This document shows positions 55,552 to 64,000 of a DNA stretch of 64,000 nucleotides, in pieces. The stretch covers positions 930,001-994,000 of the forward strand of contig NZ_CP079801.1 of the NCBI RefSeq assembly GCF_021545785.1, written 5' to 3'. Position numbers and translations under genes: made by a program. Source of the stretch: Halopseudomonas maritima (lineage in GTDB: Bacteria; Pseudomonadota; Gammaproteobacteria; Pseudomonadales; Pseudomonadaceae). The notes below the pieces were generated by a model. It saw only the letters and a list, made by a program, of their open reading frames with translations. It did no database searches and was not told where the DNA came from. Numbering within the stretch: position 1 is the stretch's first letter; each line of letters starts with the position of its first letter.

Positions 55552-56811
55552 ATGGCGCAACAAGCAGCACTCAAAAAGAACCCTGCCGCCGCCAAAAAGG
55601 CCAAGGAAGAAAAGCTGTACCCCTTCAAATGGGAGGGCAAAGACCGCAAAGGCACAAAGATGTCAGGCGAGATCCAGGGCTCTAATGCCGCGCTAGTGAA
55701 AAACCAGCTACGCAAGCAGGGGATCCTGGTCACAAGAGTCAGCCGCAAATCAACACTGTTTGGCAAACGCGCGAAGCCGATCAAGCCCCTGGACATCGCT
55801 TTCTTTACCCGGCAGCTTGCCACCATGATGGAGTCCGGCGTACCCATCATTCAAGCGTTTGAGATTATTGCGGAAGGCGCTGACAACCCCAACGTGGCGA
55901 AGCTCGTTACAGAGATCAAGACAGATGTGGCGGCCGGTAACACTTTGGCCGACTCACTGCGCCAGCACCCCAGGTACTTTGACGACCTATTCTGCAATCT
56001 CGTTGAGTCAGGCGAGCAGTCCGGTAGATTGGAAGCTTTGCTTGACAGAATCGCCACATATAAAGAGAAAACCGAAGCACTCAAGGCAAAAATCAAAAAG
56101 GCGATGACCTATCCGATTGCGGTAATCGTAGTGGCCGTGATCGTAACAGCGATCATGCTCCTCAAAGTCGTCCCCAGCTTCCAAGAAGTATTCGCGAATT
56201 TCGGTGCAGAACTGCCAGCATTTACCCTATTCGTAATCGGTTTATCTGAATGGTTACAAGCCTGGTGGTTTATTGCCTTGGTTTTGATCATTGCGGCAGG
56301 GTACGCCTACAGCCAAGCACACCGGCGGTCCAAGGCTTTTCGCGACTTTGAAGATCGCTCTCTGCTCAAAGCCCCGGTAGTCGGAGAGATCGTTTATCAG
56401 GCAGCCGTGGCCCGCTATGCACGGACACTTTCCACTACTTTTGCAGCAGGCGTACCTTTGGTGGATGCGCTCGATTCGGTGGCAGGCGCCGCGGGAAACG
56501 TTGTGTTCTACAACGCCGTGATGAAGATCAAGGAAGATGTTTCCGCAGGCTCCCAGCTGAACTTTTCAATGCGCGCGACCAATGTATTCCCCTCCCTCGC
56601 CACCCAAATGGCAGGGATTGGTGAGGAGTCCGGCAACCTTGATGGCATGCTGGAAAAGGTCGCGGACTACTACGAAGCTGAGGTGGATAACAAGGTAGAC
56701 AACCTAACCACACTGCTTGAACCTCTAATCATGTGTGTACTCGGTGTCCTGGTTGGCGGTCTGATCATCGCCATGTACCTCCCCATCTTCCAGCTCGGTA
56801 ACGTCGTCTAA
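55552..56811 (+). CDS. pilC: Type IV pilus inner-membrane platform protein PilC
   Basis: 419 residues. Two T2SSF domains (about residues 60-200 and 270-400), each with FTRQLATMMESGVPIIQAFE or RYARTLSTTFAAGVPLVDAL style starts, and three membrane helices including VIVVAVIVTAIMLLKVVPSF and LIMCVLGVLVGGLIIAMYLP. N-terminal Lys/Ala-rich stretch. Couples the PilB/PilT motors to pilin addition. Confidence 0.98.
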   Translation: MAQQAALKKNPAAAKKAKEEKLYPFKWEGKDRKGTKMSGEIQGSNAALVKNQLRKQGILVTRVSRKSTLFGKRAKPIKPLDIAFFTRQLATMMESGVPIIQAFEIIAEGADNPNVAKLVTEIKTDVAAGNTLADSLRQHPRYFDDLFCNLVESGEQSGRLEALLDRIATYKEKTEALKAKIKKAMTYPIAVIVVAVIVTAIMLLKVVPSFQEVFANFGAELPAFTLFVIGLSEWLQAWWFIALVLIIAAGYAYSQAHRRSKAFRDFEDRSLLKAPVVGEIVYQAAVARYARTLSTTFAAGVPLVDALDSVAGAAGNVVFYNAVMKIKEDVSAGSQLNFSMRATNVFPSLATQMAGIGEESGNLDGMLEKVADYYEAEVDNKVDNLTTLLEPLIMCVLGVLVGGLIIAMYLPIFQLGNVV

Positions 56812-56815
56812 GCAC

Positions 56816-57688
56816 ATGCAGTTCAGCTCATATTTGGCCAGCACACCGCTGGCCTTTATTTTGCTCGCCGGCCTCCTGGGCCTGGTCATTGGCAGCTTTC
56901 TCAACGTGGTTATTCTGCGCGTGCCGCGCATGCTTGAGATTGAATGGCAGCAGCAGGCGCGGGAGATTCTTGAGCCGGACCGCGAGCACGCACCGCCAGC
57001 AACCTACAACCTGATCCTGCCACACTCGCATTGCCCCAAGTGCAAGACCGAGATCAAGGCCTGGCAGAACATACCGGTCATCAGCTACCTCCTGCTGCGC
57101 GGCCGCTGCGGCAACTGCGAAGAACCGATCAGCCTGCGCTACCCGGCGATTGAATTGCTCACTGCAGGGCTTTCCATGCTGGTTGCCTGGCAAATGGGCT
57201 TTGGTCTGGCAGCCGCGGGTATGCTGGTGCTCACTTGGGCGCTGATCTGCCTAAGCATGATTGACGCCGACACCCAGCTGCTGCCGGACATCATCGTCCT
57301 GCCTTTGCTGTGGCTGGGCCTGATCCTCAACAGCTTTGGCGTTTACACCGACCTCAACACAGCCCTTTGGGGTGCAGTCGCAGGCTACCTGAGTCTCTGG
57401 TCGGTGTACTGGCTGTTCAAGCTGATTACCGGTAAGGAAGGCATGGGCTACGGCGACTTCAAGCTGCTGGCCATGCTGGGCGCCTGGGGTGGCTGGCAGG
57501 TGCTGCCGCTGACCATCCTGCTATCTTCTCTGGTCGGCGCCATTCTGGGCCTGATCATTCTCAAGGCGCGCGGTGCTAACAACAGCACTCCCCTGCCCTT
57601 TGGCCCGTACCTGGCCATCGCCGGCTGGATCGCGCTGATCTGGGGTGAGACAATCACCAGCCATTATTTGCGTTTCGCCGGCTTCTGA
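56816..57688 (+). CDS. pilD: Prepilin peptidase / N-methyltransferase PilD
   Basis: 290 residues, about eight membrane spans. Two CxxC pairs in the first cytoplasmic loop (HCPKCKTE and CGNCEEP), catalytic Asp residues in SMIDADTQLLPD and GMGYGDFKLLAMLG. Cleaves prepilin leaders and methylates the new N-terminus; PilA, minor pilins and type II secretion pseudopilins are its substrates. Starts 4 bases after the pilC stop. Confidence 0.98.
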   Translation: MQFSSYLASTPLAFILLAGLLGLVIGSFLNVVILRVPRMLEIEWQQQAREILEPDREHAPPATYNLILPHSHCPKCKTEIKAWQNIPVISYLLLRGRCGNCEEPISLRYPAIELLTAGLSMLVAWQMGFGLAAAGMLVLTWALICLSMIDADTQLLPDIIVLPLLWLGLILNSFGVYTDLNTALWGAVAGYLSLWSVYWLFKLITGKEGMGYGDFKLLAMLGAWGGWQVLPLTILLSSLVGAILGLIILKARGANNSTPLPFGPYLAIAGWIALIWGETITSHYLRFAGF

Positions 57689-57740
57689 TTTGCCCCTCCA
57701 AGGCCCTTGAAGACCGGCGCCCTTAACGAAGGAACACCGG

Positions 57741-58340
57741 ATGATCATTGGCCTAACCGGCGGCATTGGCAGCGGCAAAACCGCTGCCGCCAACCGCTTT
57801 GCCGCCGCCCACGGCATTCATGTCGTGGATGCTGACCAGAAGTCACGCGTTGTCGTTGAGCCGGGTCGTCCGGCGCTGGCGCACATCGTCGACCGCTTTG
57901 GCGACGCCATGCTGCTCGGCGACGGAACACTTAACCGGGCGGCCCTGCGTGAAACAGTCTTCGCCGCCCCGGAGCAGCGTCAATGGCTGGAGCAATTGCT
58001 ACACCCACTGATCCGCGACGAGATCATCACCGATCTGCGCTCTGCGACTTCCCCATACGCATTGCTGGTTTCCCCCTTACTGGTTGAGTCGGGACAAAAC
58101 AGCCTGACCAGCCGGATAATCGTCGTCGACGTGCCGGAGGCCATGCAGCTGGCGCGCACCGTACAGCGCGATGCCGTACCCGAAGCGCAGGTACGCGCCA
58201 TCATGCAGGCCCAGGCGCAGCGTGAGGAGCGCCTACGCCACGCTGACGACGTTCTGACTAACAACAGCGACCTTGCCGCGCTGCACGCCCAGGTTGACGC
58301 GTTGCACACCCGCTATATGGAATTACTGGAGCGCTCCTGA
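57741..58340 (+). CDS. coaE: Dephospho-CoA kinase
   Basis: 199 residues, with P-loop GLTGGIGSGKTAAANRFA at residues 4-21, then HVVDADQKSR, and LVSPLLVESG. Last step of coenzyme A synthesis. Order pilD-coaE-yacG is the conserved pseudomonad one; its stop overlaps the yacG start by one base (TGATG). Confidence 0.96.
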   Translation: MIIGLTGGIGSGKTAAANRFAAAHGIHVVDADQKSRVVVEPGRPALAHIVDRFGDAMLLGDGTLNRAALRETVFAAPEQRQWLEQLLHPLIRDEIITDLRSATSPYALLVSPLLVESGQNSLTSRIIVVDVPEAMQLARTVQRDAVPEAQVRAIMQAQAQREERLRHADDVLTNNSDLAALHAQVDALHTRYMELLERS

Positions 58341-58531
58341 TGACGCTGACCGTCAACTGCCCCACCTGCCAGGCACCGGTGTCCTGGAACGAACAATTTC
58401 CCCAGCGCCCGTTCTGCAGCGAGCGCTGCCGGCTGATCGACCTGGGAGCCTGGGCTGCCGAAGAGCACGTCATCCCTGGTGGTGAGAATGAAGAGCAGGA
58501 CCTGTTCTCTGACGACCTGCCGGAACAATAA
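58340..58531 (+). CDS. yacG: DNA gyrase inhibitor YacG
   Basis: 63-residue zinc protein: CPTCQ near residue 7 and CSERCRLIDLGAW near residue 26 supply the four cysteines. Binds GyrB and restrains gyrase in E. coli. Short acidic tail. Translationally coupled to coaE. Confidence 0.95.
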   Translation: MTLTVNCPTCQAPVSWNEQFPQRPFCSERCRLIDLGAWAAEEHVIPGGENEEQDLFSDDLPEQ

Positions 58532-58533
58532 CC

Positions 58534-59478
58534 ATGCGCCGCATTCATGTCATGGCAGCGGTGATACGTGACACCGAACGCCGTATTCTGATTGCCAAAA
58601 GACCTGACGACGCTCACCAGGGCGGGCTCTGGGAGTTTCCGGGCGGCAAGCTTGAGCCAGGCGAGAGCCGGCTGGAGGCTCTGCAACGCGAGCTGCGTGA
58701 AGAGCTGGGTATCAACGTGCAGCAGGCCCGCCCACTAATTGACCTGCAGCACAATTACCCGGACAAACACATCAGGCTGGATGTCTGGGAAGTATCCGAG
58801 TTCACAGGCACAGCGCACGGCGCAGAGGGCCAGCCGGTTCAATGGGTGACCGAACAACAACTGCCAAGCTATGCGTTCCCGGCGGCCAACCAGCCTATCG
58901 TGGCTGCAGCCAGACTGCCCCAGCGCTACCTGGTCACACCCGATTGCACTGCAGCGCAGTTGCTGCAGGGTATTGAGCACGCCATCGACGCCGGTATCAG
59001 CCTGATTCAGTTGCGCCAAACCCAGCTCCGCACCCAAGACTATGAGGCCCTGTGCAAGCAGGTGCTGCAGCGCTTCGGCGCAAAAGCCACCTTTATGCTC
59101 AAGGGCGATCAGCCTCCTCCACACCCCGGCGCCGGATGGCACCTCACGTCAAAGCAGCTTCGCGCACTGGCTGATCAGCCGGAGCCGCCACGCCCGCTAT
59201 CCACGGAGCGCTGGCTGAGCGCGTCCTGCCATGATGACGAGGAGCTGCAAATGGCCGAGAGGCTTGGGGTAGATTTTGCCGTACTATCGCCCCTGCTGCC
59301 TACGGCATCACATTCGCACGCCCCCCCCCTGGGTTGGGAGCGGGCCCAGGCTATGCTCAGCAACTGCCGTTTGCCGGTCTATCTGCTGGGCGGGCTTACC
59401 CCGCAAGACCTGGCAACGGCGCATGACTCAGGCGCACAGGGCATCGCTGCGATACGAGGATTGTGGAGGTTGCCGTAG
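58534..59478 (+). CDS. Nudix hydrolase (MutT-type) fused to a thiamine-phosphate-synthase-like domain
   Basis: 314 residues. The first 130 are a MutT-like nudix domain with the box GGKLEPGESRLEALQRELRE ending EELGI, all catalytic Glu present. The remainder (about 140-314) resembles ThiE: DAGISLIQLRQTQLRTQDYE and AVLSPLLPTASHSHAPPLGW, then VYLLGGLTPQDL. This fusion is a recurring form in gammaproteobacteria, where the ThiE part is generally thought not to be the main thiamine phosphate synthase. It is expected to degrade 8-oxo-dGTP. It ends next to a REP hairpin. Confidence 0.9.
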   Translation: MRRIHVMAAVIRDTERRILIAKRPDDAHQGGLWEFPGGKLEPGESRLEALQRELREELGINVQQARPLIDLQHNYPDKHIRLDVWEVSEFTGTAHGAEGQPVQWVTEQQLPSYAFPAANQPIVAAARLPQRYLVTPDCTAAQLLQGIEHAIDAGISLIQLRQTQLRTQDYEALCKQVLQRFGAKATFMLKGDQPPPHPGAGWHLTSKQLRALADQPEPPRPLSTERWLSASCHDDEELQMAERLGVDFAVLSPLLPTASHSHAPPLGWERAQAMLSNCRLPVYLLGGLTPQDLATAHDSGAQGIAAIRGLWRLP

Positions 59479-59493
59479 CCGATATGACGATGC

Positions 59494-59513
59494 GGACGCG
59501 ACAAGTCGCGTCC
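59494..59513. repeat. Solitary REP-type hairpin between convergent genes
   Basis: GGACGCGACAAGTCGCGTCC matches the RAYT-linked palindrome at 39520 except at the centre. It lacks an obvious GTAG/GGAG head. It lies between the nudix and ispH stop codons and could serve as terminator. Confidence 0.85.
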
Positions 59514-59519
59514 CGAGGG

Positions 59520-60467
59520 TTAGCTCAGATCAACAATCCGCAGCTCTTTCGGCACGCTGAACACGATGTTTTCTTCCTTGCCGGCCAACTCTTCTGCCCC
59601 GGTCGCGCCCTGGGCGTGCAGATGCTCAATCACCTGACGAACCAGCACATCCGGCGCAGACGCCCCGGCAGTCACGCCAATCTTGCCGACAGATTCTAAC
59701 CAGCCAGGCTGGATTTCACTGGCACCGTCAATCAGATAGGCCGGCGTGCCCATACGCTCGGACAGCTCGCGCAGGCGGTTGGAGTTGGAGCTGTTGGGGC
59801 TGCCTACCACCAACACCACATCGCACTCGGCGGCAAGCTGCTTGACCGCATCCTGGCGGTTCTGCGTGGCATAGCAAATATCGTCTTTGCGCGGCCCGTC
59901 AATGGCTGGGAAACGCGTACGCAAGGCGTCGATCACCTTGGCGGTGTCGTCCATCGACAGCGTTGTCTGGGTAACAAAGGCCAGGCGCTGGGGGTCGCGT
60001 ACCGACAAGCGCGCCACATCGTACTCATCCTCAACCAGGTAGATGGCGCCACCGTTGCTAGCGTCGTACTGCCCCATGGTGCCTTCCACCTCCGGGTGAC
60101 CGGCATGACCGATCAGGATGCACTCGCGGCCATCACGGCTGTAGCGGGTTACCTCCATGTGCACCTTGGTGACCAGCGGGCAGGTTGCATCAAACACCTT
60201 GAGTCCACGGTCTTCTGCCTGCTGCCGCACCGCCTGAGATACGCCATGCGCACTGAAGATGACAATGACGTCATCCGGCACCTGGTCGATCTCCTCGACA
60301 AACACGGCGCCACGGTTGCGCAGGTCTTCCACCACGAACTTGTTATGCACTACTTCGTGACGCACATAGATCGGCGGGCCGAACACTTCGAGCGCGCGGT
60401 TGACGATCTCAATGGCGCGGTCGACACCAGCGCAGAAGCCGCGCGGGTTGGCCAGTTTAATCTGCAT
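59520..60467 (-). CDS. ispH: 4-hydroxy-3-methylbut-2-enyl diphosphate reductase
   Basis: 315 residues. Three Fe-S cysteines: NPRGFCAGVDRA (about 12), FDATCPLVTKVH (about 96) and DDICYATQNRQ (about 197); substrate loop GSPNSSNSNRL. Last step of the MEP isoprenoid pathway. Same strand as fkpB, lspA and ileS, which precede it; 20 bases separate it from fkpB. Confidence 0.98.
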   Translation of the reverse strand: MQIKLANPRGFCAGVDRAIEIVNRALEVFGPPIYVRHEVVHNKFVVEDLRNRGAVFVEEIDQVPDDVIVIFSAHGVSQAVRQQAEDRGLKVFDATCPLVTKVHMEVTRYSRDGRECILIGHAGHPEVEGTMGQYDASNGGAIYLVEDEYDVARLSVRDPQRLAFVTQTTLSMDDTAKVIDALRTRFPAIDGPRKDDICYATQNRQDAVKQLAAECDVVLVVGSPNSSNSNRLRELSERMGTPAYLIDGASEIQPGWLESVGKIGVTAGASAPDVLVRQVIEHLHAQGATGAEELAGKEENIVFSVPKELRIVDLS

Positions 60468-60487
60468 GAGTAGCCTCTTGGTGCTCG

Positions 60488-60919
60488 CTAGCGTACGTCG
60501 ACGATCTCGACATCGAAGGTAATGACTTTACCAGCCAGCGGGTGATTGAAGTCCACCTCGACCACCTGATCATGCACCTGCTTGACCACGCCGGGCAACT
60601 CACCGCCAGCGGCATCGGTAAAGATCACCAGCAAGCCCGGCTCCAGCTCCATTTCGTTGAACTGATCGCGCGACACGGTCTGAATGTTCTGCTCATTGCG
60701 CGGGCCAAAACCGCGCTCAGGATCAATCTCAAAGCTGCGAGCATCACCCGCCTTGAGACCAAACAGCACCTGCTCAAACCCGGGCAGCAGGCTGCCATCT
60801 CCTACCTTGAAGGTCGCCGGCTGCTTGTCCAGTGTCGTATCAACCACGTCACCGTTAGGCAGCTTGAGGGTAAAGTGCAGGGTCACCTCGGAGTCGTGAC
60901 CGATTCGGCTTTCTGTCAT
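60488..60919 (-). CDS. fkpB: FKBP-type peptidyl-prolyl isomerase (SlpA/FkpB)
   Basis: 143 residues: SlyD-like FKBP domain with an inserted flap (GLKAGDARSFEIDPERGFG). Characteristic DKQPATFKVGDGSLLPGFEQ and FNHPLAGKVITFDVEI. Cytoplasmic chaperone/isomerase, standard neighbour of lspA and ispH. Confidence 0.95.
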   Translation of the reverse strand: MTESRIGHDSEVTLHFTLKLPNGDVVDTTLDKQPATFKVGDGSLLPGFEQVLFGLKAGDARSFEIDPERGFGPRNEQNIQTVSRDQFNEMELEPGLLVIFTDAAGGELPGVVKQVHDQVVEVDFNHPLAGKVITFDVEIVDVR

Positions 60920-60975
60920 GGCATCTATCTCATCAAGACGGCGGTGCCCGCCTCACCATAGGCGGGCGCGCGTTA

Positions 60976-61467
60976 TTATTCAGGCTTGCGACCAAAAAAC
61001 ATGTCGAGCAGCAGCAGTACAGCACCGACGGTGATGGCGCTGTCAGCGATATTAAACGCCGGGAAGAACCAGCTTTGCTGCCAGTGCACCAGAATAAAGT
61101 CGGTCACCTTGCCGTGGACAACCCGGTCATAGAGGTTACCCAGGGCACCACCGAGAATCAGCGCCAGCGCAATGGCCTCCATCTTGCGTGCGCGATCCAG
61201 CCGCGCCAGCCAGACACACAGCACCACGCTCACGACGACGGCAATGCCGGCGAACAGCCAGCGCTGCCAGCCACTGGCATCAGCCAAAAAACTGAACGCA
61301 GCTCCGGTGTTGTAGGCCAGCGTAAAGCTGAACAGGCCATCAATGATCGGCACCTGCTGATACAGCTGCAGGGCGTCCACCGCGATCCACTTGGTCGCCT
61401 GATCCAGCGCGATGACGACAACCGACAACCAGAGCCAGATCAGACTGCCGCGACGCAGATCAGGCAT
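60976..61467 (-). CDS. lspA: Lipoprotein signal peptidase (signal peptidase II)
   Basis: 163 residues from MPDLRRGSLIWLWLSVVVIA; the codons before it overlap ileS. Four membrane spans and catalytic aspartates in GNLYDRVVHGKVTDF and NIADSAITVG. Cleaves prolipoprotein signal peptides, e.g. of BamD. Its start overlaps the ileS stop by 8 bases, so the two are translationally coupled. Confidence 0.97.
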   Translation of the reverse strand: MPDLRRGSLIWLWLSVVVIALDQATKWIAVDALQLYQQVPIIDGLFSFTLAYNTGAAFSFLADASGWQRWLFAGIAVVVSVVLCVWLARLDRARKMEAIALALILGGALGNLYDRVVHGKVTDFILVHWQQSWFFPAFNIADSAITVGAVLLLLDMFFGRKPE

Positions 61468-64000
61468 GCTTGCGTACCTCGCCAGCACCTTCGATGTTTT
61501 CTACACAGCGGCCACAGATTTCGGGGTGCGCCGGGTTGCTGCCAACGTCATCACGCAGATGCCAGCACCGTGCGCACTTGGTCGCAGCCGATTTGACGAT
61601 CCGCAGTTTCAAACCGTCAACCTCGGTCGCCACCGCCTGCTCGTCGGCCTGCGCCAGCGGCGCCAGTGCGGCCTGAGAAGTGATCAGTACAAAGCGCAGC
61701 TCATCGCCCAGCTGGGCGAGGCGCTCCTGCAGCGGCTGGTCAACATACAGAGTAACTTCCGCCTCCAGGTTACCGCGCAGGGTCTTGGCGTTGCGCAGGT
61801 TCTCGATTTCCTTGTTGACCGCTTCCTTCACGCGCATCACATCGGCCCAGAACTCGCGGCCCAAGGCTTGCCCCTCCGGCAACTCGGCCAGCTCCTCATA
61901 CCAGGTATTGAGCATCACCGACTCATTGCGCTCGCCCGGCAGGTACTGCCACAGCTCCTCGGCGGTAAAGCTCAGAATCGGCGCAATCCAGCGCACCAGC
62001 GCCTCGGCAATGTGGTACAGCGCCGTCTGGCAGGAGCGCCGCGCCACACTGTTGGCCTGCGTGGTGTACTGGCGGTCCTTGATGATATCCAGGTAAAAAC
62101 CGCCCAGCTCCTGCACACAGAAGTTGTGAATCTTCTGGTACACGTTCCAGAAGCGGTAAGTATCGTAAGCCTCGACAATTTCCTGCTGCAGCAGGCGCGC
62201 ACGATCCACCGCCCAGCGGTCCAGATCAAGCATCTGCTCGGCCGGCAGCGCATCGGTCGCTGGGTCAAAGCCGTTCAGGTTGGACAGCAGGAAGCGTGCG
62301 GTATTGCGGATGCGACGATAGGCATCGGCACTGCGCTGCAGAATCTGGTCAGACACCGCCATTTCGGCCGAGTAGTCGGTCGACGACACCCACAGACGCA
62401 GGATGTCAGCGCCCAGCGTGTCGTTGACCTTCTGCGGGGCAATGGTGTTGCCCAGCGACTTGGACATCTTGCGGCCCTTCTCGTCCACGGTAAAACCGTG
62501 GGTCAGCAGGCCGCGATAGGGAGCGTGTCCGTCAATGGCCGCACCGGTCAGCAAGGACGAGTGGAACCAGCCACGGTGCTGGTCAGAGCCCTCCAGATAC
62601 AGATCGGCGCGCGGGCCTTCATCATGCCCCATGGGGTGCGAGCCACGCATTACGTGCCAGTGGGTCGTCCCGGAGTCAAACCACACATCCAGCGTATCGC
62701 TGGTCTTCTCGTACAGCGACGCCTCGCCACCCAGCAGCTCGGCAGCATCCAGGTTGAACCAGGCATCGATACCCTGCCGCTCGACCCGCTGCGCAACCTG
62801 CTCAATCAGCTCAACGGTACGCGGGTGCAGCTCGCCCGTCTCGCGGTGCAGGAAGAACGGGATCGGCACGCCCCAGTTACGCTGGCGGGAGATACACCAG
62901 TCCGGGCGACCGGCAATCATGTTGTGCAGGCGCTGCTTGCCCCAGGCCGGGACAAACTCGGTTTCTTCAATGGCCTTGAGCGCGCGCTCACGCAGCGTAG
63001 CGCCGCCATCAACCGGTACGTCCATGCCGACAAACCACTGTGCAGTGGCACGGTAGATCAACGGCGTCTTGTGGCGCCAGCAGTGCATATAGCTGTGCTG
63101 GATGCGGTTGTGCTTGAGCAGCGCACCGACTTCTTCCAGCTTGGCAACAATGGCCGGATTAGCCTTCCAGATGAACTGGCCACCAAAGAACGGCAGGTCA
63201 GACACGTACACGCCATTGCTTTGTACCGGGCTGAGAATATCGTCGTTGCTCATGCCGTACTGCTTGCAGGTACGGAAGTCATCCTCACCGTAGGCCGGCG
63301 CCGAGTGAACGATGCCAGTACCGGCGTCCAGCTCAACATACTCGGCCAGATAGACCGGAGAGAAGCGCTCGTACAGCGGGTGACGGAAACGGATCAGCTC
63401 AAGCGCTGTACCTTCAGCGGTTGCCAGCACCTGCCCCTCAAGGCCGTAGCGCTCCAGGCAGCTCTCGACCAAGTCTTCAGCCAGCACCAGCAGACGCTCG
63501 CCGGTATCAACCAATGCGTAGTTGAATTCAGGGTGGACGTTCAGCGCCTGGTTGGCCGGGATGGTCCAGGGGGTGGTGGTCCAGATGACGATCGCGGCGG
63601 GCTTGCTCAGCGCAGGCAGACCAAAGGCAGCGGCGAGCTTATCGGTATCTTCCGCCACAAAGGCCACATCGATGGCCTCGGAGCTCTTGTCCTGGTATTC
63701 CACCTCAGCCTCGGCCAGCGCCGAGCCGCAGTCAAAACACCAGTTGACCGGTTTCAACCCCTTGAACACCACACCTTGCTCGACCAAACGACCCAAGGCG
63801 CGGATTTCACCCGCCTCGTTGGCAAAGTTCATGGTCAGGTAGGGGTTGTCCCAATCACCCAGCACACCCAGGCGAATAAAGTCTGCCTTCTGCAACGCAA
63901 CCTGCTCGCCCGCGTATTCGCGACACAGCGCGCGCACCTGATCGGCCGGCAGATGCTTGCCGTGGGTGGTCTCAACCTTGTGTTCGATCGGCAGGCCGTG
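61460..64000 (-). CDS. ileS: Isoleucyl-tRNA synthetase, 5' end beyond the window
   Basis: At least 846 codons are visible; the frame continues past the right edge (HGLPIEHKVETTHGKHLP is read at the end, just after the HIGH motif of the family). KMSKS appears as KGRKMSKSLGN, anticodon-binding domain follows, and the C-terminal zinc finger is CARCWHLRDD with CGRCVENI. Charges tRNA-Ile with editing of valine (CP1 domain within residues visible here). Followed by lspA-fkpB-ispH. Confidence 0.98.
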   Translation of the reverse strand, partial: HGLPIEHKVETTHGKHLPADQVRALCREYAGEQVALQKADFIRLGVLGDWDNPYLTMNFANEAGEIRALGRLVEQGVVFKGLKPVNWCFDCGSALAEAEVEYQDKSSEAIDVAFVAEDTDKLAAAFGLPALSKPAAIVIWTTTPWTIPANQALNVHPEFNYALVDTGERLLVLAEDLVESCLERYGLEGQVLATAEGTALELIRFRHPLYERFSPVYLAEYVELDAGTGIVHSAPAYGEDDFRTCKQYGMSNDDILSPVQSNGVYVSDLPFFGGQFIWKANPAIVAKLEEVGALLKHNRIQHSYMHCWRHKTPLIYRATAQWFVGMDVPVDGGATLRERALKAIEETEFVPAWGKQRLHNMIAGRPDWCISRQRNWGVPIPFFLHRETGELHPRTVELIEQVAQRVERQGIDAWFNLDAAELLGGEASLYEKTSDTLDVWFDSGTTHWHVMRGSHPMGHDEGPRADLYLEGSDQHRGWFHSSLLTGAAIDGHAPYRGLLTHGFTVDEKGRKMSKSLGNTIAPQKVNDTLGADILRLWVSSTDYSAEMAVSDQILQRSADAYRRIRNTARFLLSNLNGFDPATDALPAEQMLDLDRWAVDRARLLQQEIVEAYDTYRFWNVYQKIHNFCVQELGGFYLDIIKDRQYTTQANSVARRSCQTALYHIAEALVRWIAPILSFTAEELWQYLPGERNESVMLNTWYEELAELPEGQALGREFWADVMRVKEAVNKEIENLRNAKTLRGNLEAEVTLYVDQPLQERLAQLGDELRFVLITSQAALAPLAQADEQAVATEVDGLKLRIVKSAATKCARCWHLRDDVGSNPAHPEICGRCVENIEGAGEVRKHA

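Noticed and set aside
59511..59550. GGTTAGCTCAG looks like the start of a tRNA
   Set aside because: No acceptor or anticodon stem can be formed; the bases are the end of ispH next to the REP hairpin.

Overview
This is one contiguous piece of a high-G+C gammaproteobacterial chromosome, almost certainly Pseudomonadaceae. Three things point there: the gene set and neighbourhoods of the type IV pilus region of Pseudomonas aeruginosa (clpB-pgeF-rluD, bamD, pilS-pilR-thiO, pilA/pilBCD-coaE-yacG, ispH-fkpB-lspA-ileS), a REP-associated tyrosine transposase with its REPs, and Pseudomonas-type small proteins (PP0621-like, DUF6482-like). A Halopseudomonas-like or marine Pseudomonas is plausible because of the wax-ester synthase, the DUF3336 patatin and the alkylsulfatase, but this is inference. 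The window has no rRNA, no convincing tRNA, no CRISPR and no prophage.

Layout. 1-8.7 kb: a secreted alkylsulfatase cut by the left edge, a 3-hydroxyisobutyryl-CoA hydrolase, the rluD-pgeF-clpB group on the minus strand (clpB has its own heat-shock promoter), and bamD. 8.7-17 kb: a heptamer repeat array, glutamine-dependent nadE, a small PP0621-like gene, the pilus two-component system pilS-pilR, thiO and mqo. 17-29 kb: M48 protease plus DUF898 membrane protein, a periplasmic binding protein, glyA, a 1289-residue multi-PAS GGDEF-EAL protein, ettA, gdhA and a PilZ protein. 29-39 kb: a second heptamer array, radA, a degenerate EAL mini-ORF overlapping a two-domain PPK2 gene, mscL, rlmG, small membrane and unknown genes, a Lon-type (COG1067) protease and a HemD-like protein. 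39.4-40.2 kb: a RAYT gene bracketed by REP hairpins. 40.2-43.3 kb: patatin plus wax-ester synthase/DGAT. 43.7-44.5 kb: a class II glutamine amidotransferase.

44.6-53.1 kb is the accessory part. It holds a UDP-GlcNAc-type 6-dehydrogenase and a GT4 glycosyltransferase on the plus strand. Facing them is a tightly packed minus-strand run: GT-C-like membrane protein with a helical-repeat tail, DPM1-like GT2, second GT2, Wzx-like flippase, and a protein with bacterial sialyltransferase motifs. The run sits directly behind the major pilin gene pilA and is visibly richer in A/T than its surroundings. My reading is a surface-glycan locus, possibly for pilin O-glycosylation. This is the best candidate for an undescribed system here.

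53.2-64 kb: pilA, with a sigma-54-type promoter that PilR (12.5 kb) would be expected to activate, divergent from pilB-pilC-pilD-coaE-yacG-nudix. Then come the convergent ispH, fkpB, lspA and ileS, the last cut by the right edge. The pilus genes form a functional set: PilS/PilR regulate pilA; PilB, PilC and PilD assemble and process the pilin; and the glycan cluster may decorate it. The minor-pilin operon that lies between thiO and ispH in P. aeruginosa is not present here.
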